Shown piece after piece: positions 1 to 9,149 of a stretch of 64,000 nucleotides of DNA (positions within the stretch are counted from its first letter, which is position 1; every line of letters starts with the position of its first letter). Location of the stretch: assembly GCA_038147755.1 (NCBI GenBank), contig JAYQTS010000014.1, positions 186,001 through 250,000 on the forward strand. Reading direction: 5' to 3'. A program made the translations under genes and the position numbers. The notes beneath the pieces are model-generated. The model did not search any database, was not told the DNA's origin, and saw nothing but the letters and a program-made list of their open reading frames with translations. This stretch comes from UBA5951 sp012269555. GTDB taxonomy: Bacteria; Pseudomonadota; Alphaproteobacteria; Puniceispirillales; Puniceispirillaceae.

Positions 1-254
1 GTGATTTCTTTAATTTTAAATTTTTTAAAAATTATGTCCTGAAGGAATAGAGCTTTTTCCTGAGCTGCCTCAGTAGTTCCTGGTAATACATTATAGATTA
101 TTAGGTTTAGAGCTTTTGTTCTATTCAAACTATTCATAGACTTTATCTCTTGAATTAGTTCTTTTACCAATCTTTTACTTTCGATTGGTTTAGCAGATAA
201 ACCTTGAGATTTTCTATCCTCAATTTCTTTAAAATATTTTTCTATTAATTCCAT
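1..254 (-). CDS. acnB: Aconitate hydratase B, N-terminal part (runs off window)
   Basis: Reading the minus strand from an ATG at 254 gives 84 codons with no stop before the window edge. The peptide keeps the AcnB N-terminal pattern: a tyrosine-led helix ending KSQGLSAKPIES (family: RAAEGIxPKPLD), then NVLPGTTEAAQEKALFL (family: NRVPPGVDEAAYVKAGFL). AcnB interconverts citrate and isocitrate in the cytoplasmic TCA cycle with a 4Fe-4S cluster; the catalytic domains lie outside the window. The start is supported by a GGAAGAA ribosome site just upstream; an in-frame GTG at 266 is the alternative. It is divergent from the helicase gene across about 280 AT-rich bases. The assignment rests on the N-terminal HEAT-like segment only. 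Confidence 0.75.
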   Translation of the reverse strand, partial: MELIEKYFKEIEDRKSQGLSAKPIESKRLVKELIQEIKSMNSLNRTKALNLIIYNVLPGTTEAAQEKALFLQDIIFKKFKIKEI

Positions 255-537
255 AATTTCTTCCACAAGTATCTTTTGAATAGATTTTTTTGTAAAAAAT
301 TTCAAAAATATAGCTATTGCTGTTTAAAATTTTTAAATGGTTAATAAACAGTCAAATTATTGATGATTACTATTTTATGACGTTCATAAAATTTTTAACC
401 ATATAATTCCACCATTTTATTAAATTCTTTTTTTAATATTTAAAATTTCGCTTGTCTTTGTGCGCTTAAATGTATGTTATCAGGAGTAATAATTTTTTAC
501 ACAAACCAATAACTAATTTTGTAATTTAGGTCTTGTG

Positions 538-3381
538 ATGCCTTATACCCCAAAGATAACTATATTGTTAGGTCCAACAAATACTGGGAAAACTCATTAT
601 GCTTTAGAAAGAATGCTTGGCTACCAGTCTGGCATGATAGGATTTCCTCTGAGATTATTAGCTCGAGAAAATTATGATAAGCTTGTTACAAAAGTTGGTG
701 TATCACAGGTAGCACTAATAACAGGCGAAGAAAAAATATTTCCACGTCAAGCACGTTATTATTGCTGTACGGTCGAAGCAATGCCACTTGAAATAAGTGT
801 GGAATGTCTTGCAATTGATGAGGTGCAACTCGCAAGTGACAGGGAGCGAGGTCATATTTTTACTGATAGAATTTTGCATGCTAGGGGGAAGTATGAGACA
901 CTCCTATTAGGAGCATTAACAATACATCCCTTACTCAAAAAAATGCTTCCAGATGCAATCTTTGAAACAAGAAAGCGACTTTCTAATCTAACTTATAGTG
1001 GCCAGAAAAAAGTTACACGTCTTGGCAGGAGGTCTGCTATCGTGGCGTTTAGTGCCCCAGATGTATATCATTTAGCAGAAACTGTGAGGAGACAGCGAGG
1101 TGGAACAGCTGTGGTAATGGGTGCATTGTCTCCTAGAACTAGAAATGCACAAGTTGACATGTATCAATCTGGAGAAGTTGATTTTTTGATTGCAACAGAT
1201 GCAATTGGCATGGGCTTGAATATGGACATTGAGCACGTTGCGATAGCAGCCGAGACAAAATTTGATGGTAAGCATATGAGGCATTTATATCCAGCAGAAA
1301 TGGCTCAAATTGTTGGCCGGGCAGGAAGATATACTCAAGATGGCACATTTGGTGTTACAGAAGGTTGCAGACCTTTAGAAGATATATTGATAAATGCTCT
1401 TGAAAATCATATTTTTTTGCCCCACAGGAAGCTTTATTGGCGTAATAGAAAACTTTCATTTGAGAGCCTGAAGCTTTTGTTAAAATCTCTTGAAGCGCCA
1501 GCACCAGAACCCTATTTATTGAGGAAAGCAGATGCTATTGATCACTTAACCTTGCAAGCGCTTGCAGGTATTCCAGAAATTGCTGAGCTTGCATCGAACA
1601 AAATAAGGTTAAAATTATTATGGGATGTTGCCCAAATTCCTGATTTTCGTAACATGATGACAGATAGTCATACTGTTATGCTTGCTAAAATTTATCAAAA
1701 TCTAGCAACTACCGGAAAACTAGACAAAAAATGGGTCGCAAGTCAGTTATCGTATCTTGAGAGACTTGATGGAGATATAGACACGTTAATGGCGAGGATT
1801 GCGCATATTAGAACTTGGACATATATTACACATAAAACAAGCTGGACGGATGAACCAGAAGAGTGGCAACATCTAACAAGAACAATTGAAGATAAGTTAT
1901 CAGACGAATTACATAATCGATTAACACAACGTTTCGTGGATAAGCGGGCAGCACATTTATCAAGGCGACTGAAGGAAGCAACTAATTTGATTTCATCTGT
2001 AAAAATAGACGGAACAGTAATAGTTGAGGGAGAGGAAGTAGGAACACTCAAAGGGTTTACTTTTCAACCGAGCATTTCAGAAAATGAAGAAAAGGCAATG
2101 ATTCTCGCTGCTGCAAGGAAGGCTTTACCGGAAGAAATTGAAAGACGTATCACAGCTCTAAGTAATTCCGCTGCAAGCGCTTTCAAATTAGGTCAAAAAG
2201 CCACTGTTACATGGCGTGATACTGAAATCGCAAAACTCCTAAAATCAGAACAATTATATGCTCCTAGAATAGATGTGTTTGATAGTGAACTGCTGTCTAC
2301 AGATCAAAAACAACGAATAAAAGACAAACTGAATACAGTATTAAAAGAACAGGTAAATGAAATATTAGGGAGTCTGCAGCGTCTTCGAAACATTGATGAA
2401 TTTCAGGTGCAGAAAAAAGATGAGGGTAAAGAAACAAAAAATACAGAGGTGACCAAGGAAAAAATTATCATTTCTGGGTCATCAGAAAATTTTGAAACAA
2501 CGCTAATTGAAAAAGAGTTACCCTCGTCAGTTATTGATGAAACAGTGATTAGTAAGAAAGAAGAAACAAATACTCCTAAATTGGATATCGCAACCGGCAC
2601 ACATTCGGCAGAAGTCTCGATGAGTGGGATTGCACGCGGTATAATGTTTCGGCTTTATGAAAACTTGGGTGTTATTAACAGAACGCTAATTGAAGACCAG
2701 TTAAAGGTGATGCCGGATAGTGACAAACCATTCCTTGCTAGGGCTGGTATTCGAATAGGCACAGAGTCAATTTTTATGCCTGATTTACTAAAGCCAGCGG
2801 CTATAAAATTGAGAGTGCTGTTACACTCGATATTTGCTGATGAGTTTCCAGCTTGTGGTCCGCCACCTGAAGGGAGAGTCTCAATAGACCTTGTTGAGGG
2901 GGTGACGGATAATTATTGGTTATCTGCTGGATATCGGCGTATTGGTGACAAAGTTATGCGGGTGGATATGGTAGAACGAGTAGCAGCACTTGTCAGAACA
3001 GCGGCGAGAGCAGGTGAGTTTTCTATAAGTGATGAGATGTTGTCTCTTGCTGGCGTCAATAGACAAACGATGACCGCAATGATAATTGATCTTGGATTTG
3101 AGAAGCAAAGAGAGGATGAAGCAGAGGACCCTGAAAAACCGTCTAAACCGATTTTTACAAAAAAGCAGAAGAAGTTTAATCGACGATTTCATTCATCAAG
3201 AAAAGACGAAATTTTATTAAAAAAACAGAAACAGACCGGTGGAGAAAATACCAAAAGCCAACCAAATTCAGTAAATAGAAAAAAGAAAAAAATAGCTGTA
3301 AACCAATGGAAAAAAAATGCTAAAACACCTGAAATCAATCCTGATTCGCCATTTTCCATTCTTGCGAATTTAAAAAAATAA
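538..3381 (+). CDS. SUV3-like superfamily 2 RNA helicase
   Basis: About 947 residues, cytoplasmic. Walker A GPTNTGKT lies near residue 13, the Walker B-like DEVQ near 95, ATDAIGMGLNM near 225 and the arginine-finger motif QIVGRAGR near 265: the order of the SUV3/DExH RNA helicases found in mitochondria and alphaproteobacteria. A lysine-rich, acidic low-complexity linker (about residues 620-690) and a very basic C-terminal tail follow, plausible for RNA binding. GTG at 535 directly precedes the ATG at 538; I chose the ATG, with a weak AGG at 528-530. The S4 gene starts on the base after its stop, so the two are surely co-transcribed. A role in RNA unwinding during decay is inferred from the family; the bacterial partner is not shown here. 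Confidence 0.85.
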   Translation: MPYTPKITILLGPTNTGKTHYALERMLGYQSGMIGFPLRLLARENYDKLVTKVGVSQVALITGEEKIFPRQARYYCCTVEAMPLEISVECLAIDEVQLASDRERGHIFTDRILHARGKYETLLLGALTIHPLLKKMLPDAIFETRKRLSNLTYSGQKKVTRLGRRSAIVAFSAPDVYHLAETVRRQRGGTAVVMGALSPRTRNAQVDMYQSGEVDFLIATDAIGMGLNMDIEHVAIAAETKFDGKHMRHLYPAEMAQIVGRAGRYTQDGTFGVTEGCRPLEDILINALENHIFLPHRKLYWRNRKLSFESLKLLLKSLEAPAPEPYLLRKADAIDHLTLQALAGIPEIAELASNKIRLKLLWDVAQIPDFRNMMTDSHTVMLAKIYQNLATTGKLDKKWVASQLSYLERLDGDIDTLMARIAHIRTWTYITHKTSWTDEPEEWQHLTRTIEDKLSDELHNRLTQRFVDKRAAHLSRRLKEATNLISSVKIDGTVIVEGEEVGTLKGFTFQPSISENEEKAMILAAARKALPEEIERRITALSNSAASAFKLGQKATVTWRDTEIAKLLKSEQLYAPRIDVFDSELLSTDQKQRIKDKLNTVLKEQVNEILGSLQRLRNIDEFQVQKKDEGKETKNTEVTKEKIIISGSSENFETTLIEKELPSSVIDETVISKKEETNTPKLDIATGTHSAEVSMSGIARGIMFRLYENLGVINRTLIEDQLKVMPDSDKPFLARAGIRIGTESIFMPDLLKPAAIKLRVLLHSIFADEFPACGPPPEGRVSIDLVEGVTDNYWLSAGYRRIGDKVMRVDMVERVAALVRTAARAGEFSISDEMLSLAGVNRQTMTAMIIDLGFEKQREDEAEDPEKPSKPIFTKKQKKFNRRFHSSRKDEILLKKQKQTGGENTKSQPNSVNRKKKKIAVNQWKKNAKTPEINPDSPFSILANLKK

Positions 3382-3780
3382 ATGGGTGAAGAGACAACAT
3401 TAAGATTAGACAAATGGCTCTGGTATGCACGTTTTTTTAAAACAAGAACGCAAGCAACTAAATTGATCCAATCTGGAAAACTCAGATTAAATGGCGACAT
3501 TATTACCAAACCGCATCGTGTAGCTTCTGTTGGGTCAATCCTTACCTTTCCTATGGCTAAGAACATAAGAGTGATTAAAATTGTCAAACTTGCACTAAGG
3601 AGAGGCCCAGCTTCTGAGGCAATTTTATTATATGAAGATATGTCACCAGTTACATTAAAACTAAATAAAGATGAAAAAAGTAAAGAGTTATATTTTGAGA
3701 AACGTACAACTGGAAATGGTAGACCAACAAAAAAGCATAGACGTCAGACATCGCGGTTGAAAGAAAACTTTTTCTCTTAA
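3382..3780 (+). CDS. S4-domain RNA-binding protein (Hsp15-like)
   Basis: 132 residues. An S4 fold occupies about residues 6-65 (LRLDKWLWYARFFKTRTQA, then GKLRLNG), as in Hsp15/HslR, which binds stalled 50S subunits carrying nascent chains. The C-terminus is rich in Lys/Arg. It starts one base after the helicase stop, so translation is probably coupled. Helicase plus S4 protein upstream of ferredoxin, CarD and sigma-32 is a familiar alphaproteobacterial row. A function in ribosome rescue or heat stress is a family inference. Confidence 0.85.
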   Translation: MGEETTLRLDKWLWYARFFKTRTQATKLIQSGKLRLNGDIITKPHRVASVGSILTFPMAKNIRVIKIVKLALRRGPASEAILLYEDMSPVTLKLNKDEKSKELYFEKRTTGNGRPTKKHRRQTSRLKENFFS

Positions 3781-3801
3781 AATAAATCAGGGGAGGTTGA
3801 T

Positions 3802-4254
3802 ATGATTGAATTTGTGAAAACTTGGGTGTCAAAAAGTGAGAATTTTGCCAATGCGCAAGATGGAACACTCGTTGAAGTAATTTCTGAATTGTTATTAGAA
3901 GCAGCTAATATTGATGGTAAAATAGATGACAAGGAAATCGAGGAGTCCAAACACGCTATTTGTAGCTTTTTTGATATATCTGAGGGGCAAGCAACTAAAA
4001 TTATTCAAAAGTTACATGATGATGCTGGTCAAAAACATGAATTTCATTCTTTAACAAAGCAGATTAGAGATGAATGTGATTATGATGAAAGAATGTATAT
4101 TTTGTCGATGTTGTGGCAAATTGTATTGGCGGATGATGAAATTGACTCTTTGGAGTCAAATCTGATGAGAAGGCTCACTGGGCTTTTGTTTGTATCGGAT
4201 ATTGATTCTGCTAAAGCAAAGCAACAGGCAAAAAAAAGACTTGGTCTTGCTTAA
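3802..4254 (+). CDS. TerB-family protein
   Basis: 150 residues, no signal peptide or membrane segment. Two acidic helical repeats are visible: LLLEAANIDGKIDDKEIEE (about residues 30-48) and a later segment with ADDEIDSLESNLMRR (about residues 112-126). These are the paired, metal-binding TerB/DjlA-type motifs. A good ribosome site (GGGGAGG) precedes the ATG. TerB-like proteins are often linked to tellurite or stress resistance, but single-copy housekeeping versions like this have no defined reaction, so I would not predict tellurite resistance. It sits between the S4 gene and the ferredoxin gene on the same strand. Confidence 0.8.
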   Translation: MIEFVKTWVSKSENFANAQDGTLVEVISELLLEAANIDGKIDDKEIEESKHAICSFFDISEGQATKIIQKLHDDAGQKHEFHSLTKQIRDECDYDERMYILSMLWQIVLADDEIDSLESNLMRRLTGLLFVSDIDSAKAKQQAKKRLGLA

Positions 4255-4325
4255 TTTCTCCAACTGTTTTATTGCGTATTTCAATTCTAAATACATATGA
4301 TAATAGAAGAGTGCATGAAACTTAA

Positions 4326-4662
4326 ATGACTTATATAGTGAACGACAAATGTATTTCTTGTAAATATACAGATTGCGTGGAGGTCTGTCCGGTTGATTGT
4401 TTCTATGAGGGGAAAACATGTTAGTAATTCACCCTGATGAATGTATTGATTGTGGTGTTTGTGAGCCCGAATGTCCACCTGAGGCAATTCTTCCGGATAC
4501 TGAAGCTGGAGCTGATAAATGGGTAAAATTTAATTTGGAAAAAAGTTTAATTTGGCCCAATATAACAGAACGGCGCGACCATTGCCGGGGGCTGAAGAAA
4601 ATTTAGATAAAACTAATAAATTTCAAAATCTTTTCATTGATAAACCTGCTTCTCAAAATTGA
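4326..4662 (+). CDS. fdxA: Ferredoxin FdxA (7Fe type), two frameshifts
   Basis: From ATG 4326 the frame reads a 3Fe/4Fe ferredoxin start (CISCKYTDCVEVCPVDCFYEG), then breaks at the G run 4409-4412. It resumes from ATG 4418 as MLVIHPDECIDCGVCEPECP, the second cluster. A second break at C4579-4580 separates WPNITERRD from PLPGAEENLDKTNKFQNLF, ending at the TGA at 4660-4662. Adding one G and one C restores a 112-residue protein, the usual FdxA length, with all cluster cysteines present. Ferredoxins of this type shuttle electrons in the cytoplasm. The two missing bases look like homopolymer errors. Identity is certain; the intactness of the gene in the cell is not shown. Confidence 0.85.
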
Positions 4663-4827
4663 TAAATTAGTGTTTTGACAAACAATAATTTGTAAAATTG
4701 TTAAGTTTATGGTATTGTTTCGAAACATAAAAAATATATTAAAACCATTTAATTTGCGATCTCTAAAATGAGGTCTAAAAATAAAAAATCACTTTTTGAT
4801 TAAGTGTGTTTGAATTGATTTGGAATA

Positions 4828-5331
4828 ATGACAAAAATTAAAGAATTTAATTATCAAGACGGAGACTTTGTCGTCTACCCAACACATGGTGTTGGAAAAA
4901 TCTTGGGAACAGAAACAAGCCAAATTGCTGGAACAGAAGTTCAATTGATGGTCATCCGATTTGAACAGGACAGAATGACCCTCAGAGTTCCATTAGAAAA
5001 AGCTCGTACATTAGGATTGCGGACACTTTCGTCAAGGAAGCATATGGATGATGCTATTACTACTCTGAAAAGTAAGGCAAAAATTCGTAGGACTATGTGG
5101 TCTCGACGAGCGCAAGAATATGAAGCAAAAATCAAATCCGGGGACCCAGTGTCTATAGCTGAAGTTGTGCGCGATTTACGCAAAAGAGACCCTCAGATTG
5201 AACAGTCCTATTCAGAAAGACAAATGTATCAATCGGCATTGGAAAGATTGGCTCGTGAATTTGCGGCAATAGAGGACATTGACCAAGAATCAGCAGCTAC
5301 AAAATTAGAAGACATGATGGATGCTGCTTAA
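4828..5331 (+). CDS. carD: CarD-family transcriptional regulator
   Basis: 167 residues. The N-terminal RNA-polymerase-interacting domain (about residues 8-65) has the hallmark VVYPTHGVGKI and the basic segment before TLGLRTL. The C-terminal half is helical and basic with WSRRAQEYEAKI and SGDPVSIAEVVRDL, as in CarD/CdnL proteins that stabilise the sigma70-type open complex. The upstream region (4663-4827) contains a TTGACA at 4675-4680, but no convincing -10 at standard spacing. The next gene is a sigma-32 factor, fitting a transcription cluster. Confidence 0.92.
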   Translation: MTKIKEFNYQDGDFVVYPTHGVGKILGTETSQIAGTEVQLMVIRFEQDRMTLRVPLEKARTLGLRTLSSRKHMDDAITTLKSKAKIRRTMWSRRAQEYEAKIKSGDPVSIAEVVRDLRKRDPQIEQSYSERQMYQSALERLAREFAAIEDIDQESAATKLEDMMDAA

Positions 5332-5357
5332 TTGGATTATTTGAATAATCAGTCCAA
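5332..5357 (+). terminator. Possible hairpin after carD
   Basis: Immediately after the carD stop lies an inverted repeat: GATTAT (5335-5340), loop TTGA, ATAATC (5345-5350). It is extended by TTGG at 5332 pairing with CCAA at 5354-5357 across a small bulge. The following bases are T-rich but have no clean T tract, so it may be only a weak terminator or an RNA 3' end. Confidence 0.3.
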
Positions 5358-5418
5358 CAATATTCTATTTTCTCAAAAAAAATAAAATCGATTACTTAAT
5401 ATTTTTTAAGTTTGCAGA

Positions 5419-5448
5419 TGATCTGCCTTGGTCGGCGATACGTAATGA
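5419..5448 (+). promoter_or_regulatory. Candidate ECF sigma-E type promoter for rpoH
   Basis: TGATCT at 5419-5424 is followed after exactly 18 bases by TAATGA at 5443-5448, ending 23 bases before the chosen rpoH start. As I recall, the Rhodobacter sphaeroides RpoE promoter is TGATCC-N18-TAAGA-like and drives rpoHII there. The match is close but imperfect. It is an inference from spacing and position. Confidence 0.35.
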
Positions 5449-5471
5449 TAAAGTAAAGTATGGAGTTTATG

Positions 5472-6359
5472 ATGTCAGACTTATCAGACCCGATTAGAAC
5501 ATCAGATAATCGTTTCATTCGAAAGGCAATGAAAAGGCCATTGCTGGAAAAAGATTATGAATTGGATCTTGCGCGGAAATGGCGTGATAAAAAAGATCAT
5601 AAATCAATGCATATATTGGTTATGGCATATGCAAAACTCGTGATAAGTGCAGCATCAAAATATAGACATTATGGTCTTACAAACGCTGATCTCATTCAAG
5701 AAGGAAATATTGGCTTAATGCAGGCCGCAGAGCGTTTTGATCCAGAACGAGGTGTAAGATTTTCAACATACGCTAATTGGTGGATAAGAGCTTCTATACA
5801 GGACCATATTCTCCGCAACTGGTCTATAGTGAGAACAGGTACCACTGCTTCTCATAAATCATTATTTTTTAAATTACGAAGATTACGTACACAGATAGGC
5901 GAGGCAGATGGAGGGGCGCTCACTGATGCGGGAAGACAAAAGATTGCTGATACTATCGGGGTTACGGTTAAAGACGTCATTGTCATGGAGCAGCGCCTTT
6001 CTGGGAGCGACCAGTCTCTAAACTCACTTCTTGCCGATGATGCAGATACTGAGGCCATCGAATTTGTTGTTGATACTCGGCCTACTCCAGAGCAAGTTGC
6101 CATTTCATGTCACGATAGGGTAGTGATGACCCGATGGCTTAATGTTGCGCTAAATGAGTTATCCACCAGAGAACGATTTATAATACTCAAAAGACGCCTG
6201 AAAGAGGAAGGAACAACTCTAGAAGAGCTAGGAAGTTTGCTAGGGGTGAGCAAAGAAAGGGTTCGCCAAATTGAACATCGTGCTTTGTCTAAGTTAAAAC
6301 AATCTTTGCAATCTACCACAGAATCCCATAAAGATATGTTGGAGTCATCATTAGTTTAA
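5472..6359 (+). CDS. rpoH2: RNA polymerase sigma-32 factor, RpoH-II type
   Basis: 295 residues. Region 2 is clear (DLIQEGNIGLMQAAERFDP, then FSTYANWWIRASIQDHILRN). Next comes the RpoH-box-like stretch (about residues 125-140), and a region 4 helix-turn-helix ends the protein (LGVSKERVRQIEHRALSKLK). WSIVRTGTTASHKSLFFKLRRLR is closer to Rhodobacter RpoHII (WSIVRGGTSSAQKALFF) than to the main RpoH (WSLVKMGTTANQKRLFF), from memory. I chose ATG 5472 because GGAG at 5462-5465 sits six bases before it; an upstream in-frame ATG at 5460 would include that site. The likely role is transcription of heat and oxidative stress genes. Confidence 0.85.
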   Translation: MSDLSDPIRTSDNRFIRKAMKRPLLEKDYELDLARKWRDKKDHKSMHILVMAYAKLVISAASKYRHYGLTNADLIQEGNIGLMQAAERFDPERGVRFSTYANWWIRASIQDHILRNWSIVRTGTTASHKSLFFKLRRLRTQIGEADGGALTDAGRQKIADTIGVTVKDVIVMEQRLSGSDQSLNSLLADDADTEAIEFVVDTRPTPEQVAISCHDRVVMTRWLNVALNELSTRERFIILKRRLKEEGTTLEELGSLLGVSKERVRQIEHRALSKLKQSLQSTTESHKDMLESSLV

Positions 6360-6387
6360 AAAGTCTACTAATAGGCAATTTGAAGAC

Positions 6388-7325
6388 ATGCGCCAGGATT
6401 ACGATTCGTCAATTCATCTTTTTCCTGTTATAGAACCATTTGATAGTGGTTATTTTGAACAGGATATTCATAAAATATACTATGAGCAAGTAGGCAATCC
6501 TGAAGGAAAAGTGATATTATTTTTACATGGAGGGCCTGGAGCTGGTTGTTCTTCTGCGCATAGACGATTATTTGATCCTGAAAAATTTAGGGTCATTTTT
6601 TTGATCAGCGTGGTTCTGGTCGCTCAAAGCCTTATGCTTCAATAGAAAAAAATACCACCCAACATTTGATATCAGATATAAATTATTTACGTGAAAAGCT
6701 CAAAATTGAAAAATGGATATTATTTGGTGGTTCTTGGGGAAGCACTTTGGCGCTTGCCTACGCAATAGAGAACCCAGTTTTTGTTTCTGCACTCATATTG
6801 AGAGGTGTATTTTTAGGGACTAATGCCGAAATTAATTGGTATTTATATGAAATGCGAAGATTTTTTCCAGAGGCTTATGATCGGTTCATCTCTTATATCC
6901 CAGTGGAAGAACAAAACGATATATTGTCTGCCTATCATAAAAGGTTAACAAGTGATGATCAAAAGATTCGTAACGAAGCAGCAAAATTCTTTGCATCTTA
7001 TGAAAACTCATGCGCTACTTTGCATGCTGAAACACGTGACGCAGGCCAATCTGCTTTAAGCATGGCTGTCTTAGAAGCGCATTATTTTATGAATAACTGT
7101 TTTTTACCGTCCGATTACATTGCTAAAAATGTACGGTATATCCAACAACTGCCATGTTATATCGTTCAAGGTCGCCACGATGTAATTTGTCCTCCCTCAA
7201 ATGCATATAAACTGCATAAAATTTGGGGGAAAAATAGTAAGTTAAAACTTGTGGATGACGCTGGTCATTCCGCGTTTGAGCATGGGACTTTAAGGAACTT
7301 AATGCTATTTTTACAATCTGTGTAG
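6388..7325 (+). CDS. pip: Proline iminopeptidase (S33), one frameshift
   Basis: An alpha/beta hydrolase that removes N-terminal proline from peptides in the cytoplasm. The first frame gives HGGPGAGCSSAHRRLFDP (oxyanion-hole motif). It breaks in a T run at 6595-6602, where adding one T restores FFDQRGSGRSKPYAS. It then continues with the nucleophile motif GGSWGS, the acid in GRHDVICPP and the histidine in DDAGHSAFEHG. The restored product is about 312 residues, the family length. The start at 6388 has no strong ribosome site; it follows rpoH by about 30 bases. Confidence 0.85.
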
Positions 7326-7470
7326 GTTGATAATTGATCAATTTAGTTTTTATAATTCAATTTTATCGAACTGAGTTGTAATTCTGACCATAATATAATT
7401 AAAATATGGCATATAAGAATTGTTAAATTTTGAAAAATTCTAATTCTCCATCTAATTTAATGAGAATAAA

Positions 7471-7926
7471 ATGAACGAAAAAAATGAAATAAAAAATTTT
7501 CGTGTTACAAATCATAATGCAATCGACATGCATGTTGGAAAGCGTGTTCGCTTGCGACGTACATTGCTTGGTATGTCACAGGAGCAACTTGGAGTTACCT
7601 TAAATTTAACATCTCAGCAGGTGCAGAAATACGAGAGTGGGACAAATCGTATCAGTGCATCTAGGTTGTGGGATTTATCACAGATTTTAGATGTTTCTAT
7701 AGGTTATTTCTTTGAAGACATGTCCTCCCAAACAAAACTAGCTTCACCTCGAAAGGCAAATATAAATAGCAAAAAACTTTTAGATCAGGCCATTGAGCGT
7801 GATCCCATGGCAAAGCGTGAAACACTTGAATTAGTGCGCACCTATTACTCTATTTCTCAGCCACATGTGCGAAAACGAATATCTGAAATGATAAAATCGG
7901 TTGCTGGTACACTAAAGGGTGAATAA
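7471..7926 (+). CDS. XRE-family transcriptional regulator
   Basis: 151 residues. A Cro/C1 helix-turn-helix lies at about residues 20-78: VGKRVRLRRTLLGMSQEQLG, then LTSQQVQKYESGTNRIS with the recognition helix. The rest is helical and charged with no recognisable ligand domain. This compact HTH-plus-tail layout is common and often multi-copy in alphaproteobacteria. The target is unknown. It precedes xseB on the same strand by about 40 bases but has its own upstream gap (7326-7470). Confidence 0.85.
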   Translation: MNEKNEIKNFRVTNHNAIDMHVGKRVRLRRTLLGMSQEQLGVTLNLTSQQVQKYESGTNRISASRLWDLSQILDVSIGYFFEDMSSQTKLASPRKANINSKKLLDQAIERDPMAKRETLELVRTYYSISQPHVRKRISEMIKSVAGTLKGE

Positions 7927-7967
7927 ACTAAATATGTTTTTTAAATTAAAAAAAGGTCAACCAATAA

Positions 7968-8207
7968 ATGAAAGATCAAACAATTTCCCTTACGTTTGAG
8001 CAAGCTCTCGCAGAGCTTGAAAGTATTGTTAGAAAACTAGAGTCTGGAGATGCATCCCTTGACGAAGCTATCAATGCTTATAGCAGAGGTATTGAGCTGA
8101 AAAATCAATGTCAGCAGCGCTTAGAAGCAGCAAGACTGCAGGTTGAGAAGATTCAATTTCCCTCTGATGGTTCGAGCCCTAGCATTGAACCGTTTGATAA
8201 TGATTGA
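7968..8207 (+). CDS. xseB: Exodeoxyribonuclease VII small subunit
   Basis: 79 residues, with the family signature SLTFEQALAELESIVRKLE, then GDASLDEAINAYSRGIELK and the second coiled-coil helix. With XseA (not in the window) it forms exonuclease VII, which degrades single-stranded DNA. AAAGGT precedes the ATG. Its stop nearly abuts the ispA start (two bases between), the usual xseB-ispA-dxs arrangement. Confidence 0.93.
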   Translation: MKDQTISLTFEQALAELESIVRKLESGDASLDEAINAYSRGIELKNQCQQRLEAARLQVEKIQFPSDGSSPSIEPFDND

Positions 8208-8209
8208 AA

Positions 8210-9121
8210 ATGTCTGAACTTTTAGATTGGTTAATTTCTGACGCCAGAACTGTAGATATTTGGATTAAGCGTTGGTTTAAACAAAAATCTGAAGAGCTAA
8301 TAAAAGCACCAAAACTTCTTGCTGCTATGGAATATGCTTGTTTAAATGGTGGTAAGCGAGTAAGGGCTGGTCTGGTATGTGCCTCTAATAGAATGGCTAG
8401 TTGTTATTTCAATAAAAACTCTGAAAGAGCTGCTTTGGTTGTGGCAGCTGCTGTAGAACTTTTACATGCCTATTCACTTATTCATGATGATCTACCTGCT
8501 ATGGACGATTCGGACCTAAGACGTGGGAAAAAATCCACGCATAAAGAATTCGATGAGGCAACAGCGATTTTAGCTGGAGACGCATTACAAACAGCGGCTT
8601 TTGAAATTCTTACAGAACAGAAATTAAAATTAACGAGCGCGCAGAAAGTAAAACTTGTGAGTCATTTGTCAGTAGCAGCGGGTGTTTCTGGAATGGCAGG
8701 GGGGCAAATGCTTGATTTAGAAGCTGAAGCCAAATCTTTTGACATTGAATGTGTTAGAAATATGCAACTCTTGAAAACTGGATCGTTAATAACAGCATCA
8801 GTAGTTATGGGTGGTGTGGTTGGTGGCGCCGATAACGTTATGATCAAAGCTTTGTCAAATTATTCAGAAAATTTGGGGATTGCATTCCAAATTAAAGATG
8901 ACTTGCTCGATTATCAAGGAAGTACATTTCAGCTTGGAAAGCCAGTTCAGCAGGACAATTCGAGAGGTAAAGCAAGTTATATTGAGCATTATGGAGTAGA
9001 TGGAGCAAGCAAGAAAGCAAAGGAATTTGTTGAAAAAGCTTGTGATTCTTTGCAAGACTACGAACAGCATGCTAAGGAGTTATACTCAATAGCTAAACTT
9101 ATAATAAAAAGGACATATTAA
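8210..9121 (+). CDS. ispA: Farnesyl/geranyl diphosphate synthase
   Basis: About 303 residues. The first aspartate-rich motif DDLPAMDDSDLRRG and the second DDLLDYQG mark a short-chain trans-prenyltransferase; GGKRVR near the N-terminus binds isopentenyl diphosphate. The enzyme condenses IPP with DMAPP/GPP in the cytoplasm to supply quinone and undecaprenyl precursors. I chose ATG 8210 just after the xseB stop; a TTG at 8204, overlapping that stop, is the alternative. dxs downstream provides the upstream step of the same pathway. Confidence 0.92.
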   Translation: MSELLDWLISDARTVDIWIKRWFKQKSEELIKAPKLLAAMEYACLNGGKRVRAGLVCASNRMASCYFNKNSERAALVVAAAVELLHAYSLIHDDLPAMDDSDLRRGKKSTHKEFDEATAILAGDALQTAAFEILTEQKLKLTSAQKVKLVSHLSVAAGVSGMAGGQMLDLEAEAKSFDIECVRNMQLLKTGSLITASVVMGGVVGGADNVMIKALSNYSENLGIAFQIKDDLLDYQGSTFQLGKPVQQDNSRGKASYIEHYGVDGASKKAKEFVEKACDSLQDYEQHAKELYSIAKLIIKRTY

Positions 9122-9149
9122 ATTTATGTTGAGCGGGAGATAATACCTT

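Noticed and set aside
4675..4703. Sigma70-type promoter for carD from TTGACA at 4675
   Set aside because: At 16-18 bases downstream only TTGTTA-like sequences occur, too far from TATAAT.
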